Below are positions 35,292 through 42,272 of a DNA stretch of 64,000 nt, piece after piece; position 1 is the first letter of the stretch, and every line of letters begins with the position of its first letter. Source of the DNA: Burkholderia sp. WP9 (GTDB taxonomy: Bacteria > Pseudomonadota > Gammaproteobacteria > Burkholderiales > Burkholderiaceae); NCBI RefSeq assembly GCF_900104795.1, contig NZ_FNTG01000001.1, positions 1,178,001-1,242,000 of the forward strand, written 5' to 3'. The position numbers and the translations under genes are program-made. The notes beneath the pieces are model-generated. The model saw only the letters and a program-made list of their open reading frames with translations. It made no database searches and was not told the origin of the DNA.

Positions 35292-36668
35292 ATGTCCGTA
35301 GCAGCGCAAAATGGCGCCGCCTTGCCCGCGGTAGATCAGCGGCAAGTGATGGGTGCGGTAATGGCCTCGTGCCTCGGCTGGGCACTGGATCTGTTCGATC
35401 TGTTCGTGTTGTTGTTCGTCGCGCCGGTGGTCGGCCGGCTGTTCTTCCCTTCCGAGCACGCGATGCTCTCGCTCGCCGCCGTCTATGCGTCGTTTGCCGT
35501 GACGCTGCTGATGCGCCCGCTCGGTTCGGCATGGTTCGGCTCGTACGCGGATCGCCATGGACGCAAGGGCGCGATGATCATCGCGGTGGTCGGCGTGGGG
35601 CTTTCCACGGCCGCCTTCGGCCTGCTGCCGACCGTCGCGCAGGTCGGCCTCGTCGCGCCGATCCTGTTCCTCATGCTGCGGCTCGTGCAGGGCGTGTTCG
35701 TGGGCGGTGTGGTGGCCTCGACGCATACCATCGGCACCGAATCGGTCGCACCGAAGTATCGCGGCGCGGTGTCGGGGCTGATCGGCGGCGGGGGAGCCGG
35801 CCTCGGCGCGTTGCTTGCCTCGCTCACCTATCTGGCGATGTCGGCGCTGTTCCCCGGCGCGGCGTTCGAGGTATGGGGCTGGCGCTGCATGTTCTTCACC
35901 GGCATCATCAGCTCGGTGCTCGGCCTGTTCGTCTTCAGCAGTCTGGAAGAATCGCCGCTGTGGAAAAAGCTCGCCGCCGAAAAGGCCGCCAAGGCCGCGG
36001 CGCAGAAGCTCGACGCGCCGGTCGAAATCGTCCGCTCGCCGGTGCGCACGCTGTTTTCCCGCGACTATCGCTCGATCCTGTTCGTCAACCTGCTGCTCAC
36101 CGTCGGCGGCGGCAGCGGCTATTACCTGACCTCGGGTTATCTGCCGACCTTTCTCAAGGTGGTGAGCCATGCGCCGAACGGCGCCGCGGCGGCGATCCTG
36201 CTGATCTGCAGCGTGGCGGTGGTGATCGCGTCGGTGGCGGCGGGGCATCTGAGCACGTTCATCGGCCGCAAGAGCGCTTTCATCTGGCTCGGCGTGATTC
36301 GCCTGTTCGCGTTGCCCGCGCTGTTCCTGCTGTTGCCCACGGCACAAAGCATCACCATGATCGGCGTGTACGCGGTGATTCTCAGCGCGCTCGGCAGCGC
36401 GGGCTACGCGCCGATCCTGATCTTCCTGAACGAACGGTTCCCGACCGCGATTCGCGCGACCGGCACCGGGCTCTCGTGGAACATCGGCTTCGCCATTGGC
36501 GGGATGATGCCGACCGCCGTCTCGCTGGTCGCAAAAGACGCCAGCGAGTTGCCGATGACGCTGGCGATCTTCGTCGCGGCAATCAGCGTGATTTTCCTGA
36601 TCGGCGCGTTCGTCGTGCCGGAGACGCTCGGCCGGCTCGAACAGGGCGCGGCGCGCGACGCGGTCTAG
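35292..36668 (+). CDS. MFS transporter of the furan cluster (HmfT-like)
   Basis: 458 residues and twelve predicted helices. The loop 2-3 motif GSYADRHGRKGAM (about 77-89) and RLVQGVFVGGVVA mark the aromatic-acid/sugar MFS type. The long central loop between helices 6 and 7 is Ala/Lys-rich (KLAAEKAAKAAAQK). It likely imports furoate or furandicarboxylate. ATG 35292 was chosen because AGGAG lies 6 nt upstream; ATG 35286 lies only one base after it. The 3' end overlaps the converging LysR gene by 4 bp. Confidence 0.87.
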   Translation: MSVAAQNGAALPAVDQRQVMGAVMASCLGWALDLFDLFVLLFVAPVVGRLFFPSEHAMLSLAAVYASFAVTLLMRPLGSAWFGSYADRHGRKGAMIIAVVGVGLSTAAFGLLPTVAQVGLVAPILFLMLRLVQGVFVGGVVASTHTIGTESVAPKYRGAVSGLIGGGGAGLGALLASLTYLAMSALFPGAAFEVWGWRCMFFTGIISSVLGLFVFSSLEESPLWKKLAAEKAAKAAAQKLDAPVEIVRSPVRTLFSRDYRSILFVNLLLTVGGGSGYYLTSGYLPTFLKVVSHAPNGAAAAILLICSVAVVIASVAAGHLSTFIGRKSAFIWLGVIRLFALPALFLLLPTAQSITMIGVYAVILSALGSAGYAPILIFLNERFPTAIRATGTGLSWNIGFAIGGMMPTAVSLVAKDASELPMTLAIFVAAISVIFLIGAFVVPETLGRLEQGAARDAV

Positions 36669-37588
36669 CTCGCGGACGGGTCGGCGGGCACGCCCGTCGT
36701 CACGCGCCGGATCTCCTCGCCGATGATCTCGATCAGCGCGTGCGCCGCGGGCCCGATCGGCCGCTTCGGATGGCTCACGCGGATGATGTGCCGGATGATC
36801 GGCGGCGACGTGATGGTGCGCGCACACAGCACGCCTTCGTCGACCTTGCGCTGAACCACCACGCGCGGCAGGATCGTCGCGACGCTGCTCTGTTCGACGA
36901 ACTGCACGATGGTGTTCAGCAGATCGATCTCGAACTTCGGTTTGATGACCACGTCTTCGGCCAGCAGCGCCGCGTCCAGCACGCCGCGCAGGCCGTTGCG
37001 GCGGGTCGGCAGCACCAGTTCGATGCTGGCCAGCTGCGCGAGATCGACGGCCGGCGGCAGCTCGGGGCCGAGCGCGGCGCTCGTCACCAGCACCATTTCC
37101 TCGTCGACCAGCGGCACCACGTCGAGCGTGAGGCGCCCGCGCGGCTTGTTGATGATGGCCGCATCCAGCCGGCCGGCTTCGACCGCGTCGATCAATTGCG
37201 CGCTGAAGCCGTCGGCGACCGACACTTCGACCTGCGGGAACATCGCATTGAACCTGGCGAGCGACTCCGGCAGCACGCTTTCCGCCTCCGACGACACCAT
37301 GCCGAGCGACACGCGCCCCGTCACGATCGCGTCCTGTCGGCTCAACTGGTCGCGCGCCCGTTCGATGTCGCGCATGATCGGCGTGTACAGGCGGTACATC
37401 TGGCGCGCGCCGTCGGTCGGCGTCATGCCGTGCGGGCCGCGTTCGAACAGTTTCTGGCGCAATTCGGTTTCGAGCTTCGAAATCTGCATGCTGAGCGCCG
37501 GTTGCACGATATTGAGCCGCTTCGCCGCGCGCGTGACGGAGCCGTCTTCGAAAAGCGCGATGAAATACTGGATTTGCTTGAGGTCCAT
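36665..37588 (-). CDS. Second LysR-type regulator of the furan cluster
   Basis: 307 residues. The HTH DGSVTRAAKRLNIVQPALSM is identical to that of the regulator at 23,175, and the effector domain is similar throughout (DGFSAQLIDAVEAG against DGYSATFIDWVAGG), but it lacks the longer tail. With nearly the same recognition helix the two should bind the same DNA, so they may compete or answer different furan intermediates. It converges on the transporter gene and has a tandem 14-bp repeat shortly upstream of its start. Confidence 0.88.
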   Translation of the reverse strand: MDLKQIQYFIALFEDGSVTRAAKRLNIVQPALSMQISKLETELRQKLFERGPHGMTPTDGARQMYRLYTPIMRDIERARDQLSRQDAIVTGRVSLGMVSSEAESVLPESLARFNAMFPQVEVSVADGFSAQLIDAVEAGRLDAAIINKPRGRLTLDVVPLVDEEMVLVTSAALGPELPPAVDLAQLASIELVLPTRRNGLRGVLDAALLAEDVVIKPKFEIDLLNTIVQFVEQSSVATILPRVVVQRKVDEGVLCARTITSPPIIRHIIRVSHPKRPIGPAAHALIEIIGEEIRRVTTGVPADPSAS

Positions 37589-37616
37589 GAAGCGCAGAGG
37601 CGGGAAGGGGCGAGAT

Positions 37617-37644
37617 ATTGGCGCAAAGCGATTGGCGCAAAGCG
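37617..37644. repeat. Tandem 14-bp direct repeat between the LysR gene and proQ
   Basis: ATTGGCGCAAAGCG occurs twice, head to tail and without gap (37617-37630, 37631-37644), followed by GCGCCTC. The block lies 28 bp upstream of the LysR start and about 110 bp upstream of proQ. Tandem copies in a divergent promoter region suggest a protein-binding site, but a slippage duplication is equally possible. Confidence 0.6.
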
Positions 37645-37751
37645 CCTCAAACATCGAGTTTAACCGCACCGCGCGGCGCGGCTCGCGGCATCGTCACGAA
37701 CGGCTTTCCTTACGCTGCTACAATCTCGTCTTTCTCGATCGATTGTGCGCT

Positions 37752-38633
37752 ATGGGTTTCGAACAACTCGCTGAACTGAAGAAGCAATTGGCCGCGGCTC
37801 GCCGCGAGGCTGCGCCTGCCGCGAAATCCGGCGCCAAGCCTGCTTCGAAGGACGCTGCCAGGCCGGCTAAGGAGGCTTCCAAGCCCGCTGCCAAAGACGC
37901 GTCCAAGCCGGGCGCGAGGCCTGCCCGCAAGCCCGCGCCGCCGCGCCGTGCCGCGCCCGCAGCCGCTCCCGGCGACAGGCCGGCTGCAGAGGCCAGGCCG
38001 GCGGTGGACGCAAAGCCGGTGGACCCGGTGGTGAAATCGATCGGGCGGCTGCAGAAGCGCTTTCCCGTTGCTTTCCCCAAGAATCCGGCGCCCAAGCTGC
38101 CGCTCAAGGTCGGTATTTTTGAAGATCTGATGGTGCATGCGAAGGAACTGTCGCTGAGCGAAGCCGAATTGCGTGATGCGATCAAGACCTGGTGCCGTGG
38201 CAGCCGTTATTGGAAATGTCTCGTCGAAGGCGCGGCTCGCATCGATCTGACGGGCGCCGAGGCAGGCAAGGTCACCGCGCAGGAAGCCTCCGGCGCGCAG
38301 CGTCTGCAGGCGCATCGGGCGGGCAAGGGCGCGCCGAAGGCGGCCGGCGCGGCGAGCCCGAATGCAAGCGAAACTGCAAACGCAACCGGCGAGGCCGCGG
38401 CGGAAGCGGGCGCGCAAGCCACTGCCGAGGCAGCAACCACGCAGGCCGAGGCGCAGAATGCTCCTGCCGGGGCGGAGGGTGTCCCCGAGGCCGCAGCAGC
38501 CTCGCAAGAAGGCGTTGCGGACAAGCCGCAGGCCGGCGCGGCGGATACGACGGCGGATCGTGAAGCCACTCACGAAGCAAGTCACGAAGCCGCTACGGAA
38601 CCGGCCAGCACGCCGGCCACCCGCGAAGCGTAA
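37752..38633 (+). CDS. ProQ/FinO-domain RNA chaperone
   Basis: 293 residues: MGFEQLAELKKQLAAARREA, then an Ala/Lys/Pro-rich linker with repeated ASKPAAKD-type units (about 20-95), a compact ProQ/FinO domain (about 95-185: IGRLQKRFPVAFPK, KVGIFEDL, LRDAIKTWCRGSRYW) and a very long Ala/Glu/Thr-rich acidic tail (about 190-293). The domain binds structured RNAs and 3' ends of transcripts and sRNAs. Both arms are far longer and lower in complexity than in enterobacterial ProQ. The 3' end faces the TAXI gene, 15 bp away. Confidence 0.9.
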   Translation: MGFEQLAELKKQLAAARREAAPAAKSGAKPASKDAARPAKEASKPAAKDASKPGARPARKPAPPRRAAPAAAPGDRPAAEARPAVDAKPVDPVVKSIGRLQKRFPVAFPKNPAPKLPLKVGIFEDLMVHAKELSLSEAELRDAIKTWCRGSRYWKCLVEGAARIDLTGAEAGKVTAQEASGAQRLQAHRAGKGAPKAAGAASPNASETANATGEAAAEAGAQATAEAATTQAEAQNAPAGAEGVPEAAAASQEGVADKPQAGAADTTADREATHEASHEAATEPASTPATREA

Positions 38634-38648
38634 AACCCGCCGCCCCGC

Positions 38649-40001
38649 CTAGGGGTGGCTGCCTTGCCGCGACGCAGCCCCCAGCCGGCTGCGCACGAAT
38701 CCGACGTGTTCGCGCAGCACATAGAACGCGTCGGCGTAGGCGAGCGGCATGCGCAGCCGGTTCAACGAGTCCTCGATCCGATCCAGTTCCGCGAAGAGCC
38801 GCTTGCGCTCCTCTTCGGTCGAATCGGCGAGCGCGCCGCGTTCGATCGCAATCAGCGAACCATAAAAGCGATAGATGCGCGAGCGCACCCGCCAGCGGTA
38901 GAGCGCGGGAATCAGCCGCATGGCCGGAAACAGCAGCACCGCCACCGGCAGCAGCAGAACGAGCGTGCGGTCGCCGATGCTCGCCAGCCAGAACGGCAGC
39001 GTGCGGTAGAGAAAGCTTTTGCCCGTCCTGTAGTAACGCTGCGCGTCCTCGCTGATCTGATATTCACGCGCAACCGGACTCGGAAATTGCCCCGCGCGCT
39101 GCAATAAGCCCGGCATGCCGTGCACTTCCTGCGCGGCTTCGATCAGCAGATCGGAGATGGCTGGATGCAGCGTGTTGCGGGCCACGAGCTCGACAGTCGG
39201 ACTGATCAGATGCACCGTTTCAGGCGGGATCGTGCGTTTCAGGTCCAGCACGCCCGGCGGCAGGTCGATCTCGTCCAGATAGGGAAAAAGGCGCGTATAG
39301 GCGCTCGCCTCGGCAAAATTCATGACCGACACACCAGGCACCTTGAGCAGGCGCAGCATCAGGCCGCGGGTCGCGGAATCGCCGTTCAGGATCGCCGCGT
39401 CCACTTCGCCCGTCACCAGTTGGGTGGCGGCCTGCAAGCCGTCGGTCGGCACCAGTACGGTGTCGCCGCCGGGCTCGATACCATTGGCATCCAATAGTTT
39501 GAGCGAGAGCAGCCGCGTGCCGCTGCCTTCGCGCCCCACTGCGATCCGTTTGCCTTCCAGTTGCGAAAGCTGGCTCAACCCCGAGCCGCGATAGAACACC
39601 ACCACCGGGATATAGAAGACGCTGCCGAGCGACATTAGCGACGCAGTGTTGAGGCCATCGGCCACGCCACCTTGCACGAACGCAATGTCGACGTGCTGCT
39701 TCGGGTCCAGCAGGCGCTGCAGGTTCTGTACGGAGCCGTCGGACTCCAGCACGTTCAGCTTGATGCCGTTGCGAGCAAGGATTTTCCTGTATTGTTCCGC
39801 GGCGACGAAAAACGAACTGTCGTGCGGGCCGGCGCTCATGGTGATCGTCTTGGGCGGCGCCGGATCGACCAGCCAGACGATCAGCGTGACCATCAGCACG
39901 ACGAGCGCGGCCACGACGATATAAGGCAACGTGTGATCGCGCCACTCGGCGTGGGGTTGAACGCCTGAAAAATGCGGGGGACGCGGGCGCTGCTCTTTCA
40001 T
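38649..40001 (-). CDS. Membrane-anchored TAXI-family solute-binding protein
   Basis: 450 residues. A membrane helix (about 27-46, IVVAALVVLMVTLIVWLV) is followed by a TAXI-type periplasmic binding domain (about 55-330: TMSAGPHDSSFFVAAEQYRK; GKRIAVGREGSGTRLLS; PTDGLQAATQLVTGEVDAAI). A second membrane segment (about 350-375, LVLLLPVAVLLFPAMRLIP) and a cytoplasmic helical tail end it. TAXI proteins normally serve TRAP transporters, but no DctQ/DctM genes are adjacent and the protein is tethered at both ends. A sensory or scaffold role is possible. The ATG was chosen at the change from Arg-rich to family-like sequence. Confidence 0.85.
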   Translation of the reverse strand: MKEQRPRPPHFSGVQPHAEWRDHTLPYIVVAALVVLMVTLIVWLVDPAPPKTITMSAGPHDSSFFVAAEQYRKILARNGIKLNVLESDGSVQNLQRLLDPKQHVDIAFVQGGVADGLNTASLMSLGSVFYIPVVVFYRGSGLSQLSQLEGKRIAVGREGSGTRLLSLKLLDANGIEPGGDTVLVPTDGLQAATQLVTGEVDAAILNGDSATRGLMLRLLKVPGVSVMNFAEASAYTRLFPYLDEIDLPPGVLDLKRTIPPETVHLISPTVELVARNTLHPAISDLLIEAAQEVHGMPGLLQRAGQFPSPVAREYQISEDAQRYYRTGKSFLYRTLPFWLASIGDRTLVLLLPVAVLLFPAMRLIPALYRWRVRSRIYRFYGSLIAIERGALADSTEEERKRLFAELDRIEDSLNRLRMPLAYADAFYVLREHVGFVRSRLGAASRQGSHP

Positions 40002-40285
40002 GGGGACTCGGTGCCGGGGCCGGGATGAATGCATTGTCCACTGTCCGCGCCCCGTTTGCCGTCGGCAGTTTGCTCTATTGACGGGGCGTAGGCAAAGTTT
40101 GCACCAGACGTGAATGCAAACGGAATGGCCGGAGCGGGGCGGCCAACGCCAGACGTCCAACGAAGCGCCGCAGCCACGCAGCGGATCGGTGAAATGTCCG
40201 GCATAACGGGCGCGCCGGCAAGCGGAAGGCGCGGGTCGTCGTGGCATAATCCGCGACAGCTTCCCCTCGTGTCGCCGAGTGCATC

Positions 40286-40747
40286 GTGAGTCGTTTCTAT
40301 CGGAAAATCGGCAGTTGGCTGGGATTGTTCGCGATCCTGATGGCCACGCTCGCCCCGACGATCTCGCACACGCTCGCAGCACGCGGCGCCGAAAGCGCGA
40401 TGGCGGGCGAGCATTGTGACATGCCGTCGATGGCCTCCATGGGCTCCATGGACACGATGCCCGCGATGGACACGATGCAGGAAGACGTGCCGCACGCGTC
40501 ACCAGTCGCATCCAGTACGCCTCGCCACCCCGGCAACGACCACACCCAGCACTCCACCCTGTCCGACGGCGACGCCTGCGGCTATTGCAGCCTGCTCGCC
40601 CACATGCCCGTCGTGCCGAGCGTCGAGGGACTGTTCGTCGTCACCGTCCGTGCCTTACAGCACACCGTCGCGACCCGCTTCGACAGCGTGCGCCGCGTCG
40701 AGCCGCTCACCTTCGCGCAGCCCCGCGCCCCTCCGTTCGCATCCTGA
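40286..40747 (+). CDS. DUF2946-type exported protein, Met/His-rich
   Basis: 153 residues from a GTG start. An N-terminal signal/anchor (GSWLGLFAILMATLAPTISH) is followed by a Met-rich stretch (MPSMASMGSMDTMPAMDTMQ, about 47-66), a His-containing part, and the DUF2946-like CGYCSLLAHMP motif. Such proteins are typical neighbours of copper-handling genes; the Met and Cys-x-x-Cys elements fit Cu(I) binding. It precedes an outer-membrane-type protein gene and a copC gene in the same direction, with 104-bp and 15-bp gaps, forming a three-gene module. Confidence 0.8.
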   Translation: MSRFYRKIGSWLGLFAILMATLAPTISHTLAARGAESAMAGEHCDMPSMASMGSMDTMPAMDTMQEDVPHASPVASSTPRHPGNDHTQHSTLSDGDACGYCSLLAHMPVVPSVEGLFVVTVRALQHTVATRFDSVRRVEPLTFAQPRAPPFAS

Positions 40748-40851
40748 TTCGAGTCTTCACGCGCGATGCATCGAGTGCATCGCGGCTGCCGCCGCACGTC
40801 CGTCGCGACTGCGCGCGCCGGCCTTGTCACGACCTAGAAACAGGATGAATC

Positions 40852-41745
40852 ATGCTGAACCAGACAACGCGCAGCGGGAAACCGCCGCGCGCGGCGGCGC
40901 TTGTCGCTGCCGCCAGCGTTTTGTTGTGCGCGCCTTCGCTCGCCAGTGCCCACGCGATTGCGGGCAATCGCGTCTTTCCGTCGACGATGGCCGTCGACGA
41001 CCCCGGCGTAGGCGACGAAGCCAACCTCCAGTTCGGCCATCAACGCGTGCCGGGCGACAATGGCGACCAGAGCATCAACACCTTCGACTTCGAGTACGAC
41101 AAGCTGATCACGTCGCGGCTCGCGGTGTCCGTGGACGGCACCTATGCGATGCAGAACAATCCGCGGGCGCACGGCTTCGACAACTTCGGCGTCGGCCTGA
41201 AGTACCTGCTGTATGTCAACGACGCGCACGAGTTCATGACCTCGATCGGCGTGGATGCCGAACTCGGCGGCACGGGCAGCCGCGCGATCGCCGACAACTT
41301 CTCGACGATCTCGCCGACCGTGTACGTGGGCAAGGGCATGGGCGATCTGCCCGAGTCGCTCGCGTATCTGCGTCCGCTCGCCATTACCGGTGAAGCGGGA
41401 CCGGCGCTGACCACTGGCGCGGGACAGCCGAACGCATTCAACTACGGCTTCACGGTGCAATACAGCTTGCCGTATCTGCAGCAGCACGTGCGCGATGTCG
41501 GCCTGCCGCAGCCGCTCGCGAACCTGATTCCGCTAGTGGAGATTCCGCTGTCACGCAGCCAGGGGCAGACGACCGGCACGGTCAATCCGGGCTTTATCTG
41601 GATCAACCGTTATGGGCAGTTCGGCGTCGAGGCGCAGATCCCGATCAATCATGCGAGCGGCTCGCACGTGGGCATTCTGGTCCAGGCGCATATCTTCTTC
41701 GACGATGTTGCGCCGACCACGATCGGCAAACCTTTGTTTCAGTAA
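40852..41745 (+). CDS. Outer-membrane-type beta protein of the copper module
   Basis: 297 residues. A signal peptide (PRAAALVAAASVLLCAPSLASA, cleaved before HAIAGNR near residue 34) is followed by alternating beta strands (FDFEYDKLITSRLAVSVDGTY; FGVGLKYLLYVNDAHEFMTSI) of the kind seen in MetA-pathway/transporter-like beta-barrel proteins. There are no Cys residues in the mature part. Its mature N-terminus starts with His, as in CopC. I do not recognise a precise family. It lies between the DUF2946 gene and copC, so a role in copper movement at the outer membrane is inferred. Confidence 0.7.
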   Translation: MLNQTTRSGKPPRAAALVAAASVLLCAPSLASAHAIAGNRVFPSTMAVDDPGVGDEANLQFGHQRVPGDNGDQSINTFDFEYDKLITSRLAVSVDGTYAMQNNPRAHGFDNFGVGLKYLLYVNDAHEFMTSIGVDAELGGTGSRAIADNFSTISPTVYVGKGMGDLPESLAYLRPLAITGEAGPALTTGAGQPNAFNYGFTVQYSLPYLQQHVRDVGLPQPLANLIPLVEIPLSRSQGQTTGTVNPGFIWINRYGQFGVEAQIPINHASGSHVGILVQAHIFFDDVAPTTIGKPLFQ

Positions 41746-41760
41746 CGCGGGAGAATCACG

Positions 41761-42159
41761 ATGATCATGAATGGCACGATCGGCAACCATCGCGGTGACG
41801 CGAGGCTCGCTGCCGCGAAACTGGCGGTGTGGTTCGCCGGTCTCGCAGTCGCGAGCGCGGCTTTCGCGCACGTGTTCCCGCAGAAGCAGGAACCCGGAGC
41901 CGGTGCGACGGTGGCCTCACCCGCGCAGGTACGGGTGATTTTTGACGGACCGCTCGAAGCGGCGTTCAGTTCGCTGACGGTGACCGACGCGAGCGGCAAG
42001 CAGGTCAACGCGCAGAAAGCCGCGGTCGACGAGCATCATCCGGCACTGATCGCCGTGCCGCTGCCGCCGCTCGAGGCGGGTCAGTATACGGTGCACTGGG
42101 TGGCCGTGGCGTCGGATGGACATCGCACGCACGGCGACTACGTGTTCAATGTGAAATAG
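41761..42159 (+). CDS. CopC-domain copper resistance protein
   Basis: 132 residues. The signal peptide ends AVASAAFA so that the mature protein begins HVFPQKQEPG, with the amino-terminal His used as Cu(II) ligand in CopC. The second ligand region DGHRTHGDYVFNV closes the protein. The single Ig-like domain (VIFDGPLEAAFSSLTVTD) is of normal length. It is a periplasmic copper carrier. The ATG at 41761 has GGGAGAATCACG before it. No CopD gene follows; the next gene is the convergent tssM. Confidence 0.92.
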   Translation: MIMNGTIGNHRGDARLAAAKLAVWFAGLAVASAAFAHVFPQKQEPGAGATVASPAQVRVIFDGPLEAAFSSLTVTDASGKQVNAQKAAVDEHHPALIAVPLPPLEAGQYTVHWVAVASDGHRTHGDYVFNVK

Positions 42160-42272
42160 CGGCACGCGGTGATGCGCTGCGTCATCCGTCGAGGTATGGC
42201 GCGCGGTCGGTCGCATCATTCTGTTGCAATGACGCCGACCGCATGCGCATGCCCGGGATATCGCTTGCGGTA

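Noticed and set aside
34566..37640. A 1024-codon open frame on the minus strand
   Set aside because: It overlaps three well-supported genes in other frames (hmfH, the transporter, the LysR gene), is Arg/Ala-rich without any family motif, and results from GC-rich codon bias.
35237..37663. An 808-codon open frame on the plus strand
   Set aside because: Shadow of the transporter and antisense of the LysR gene; composition is Arg-rich and there is no RBS.
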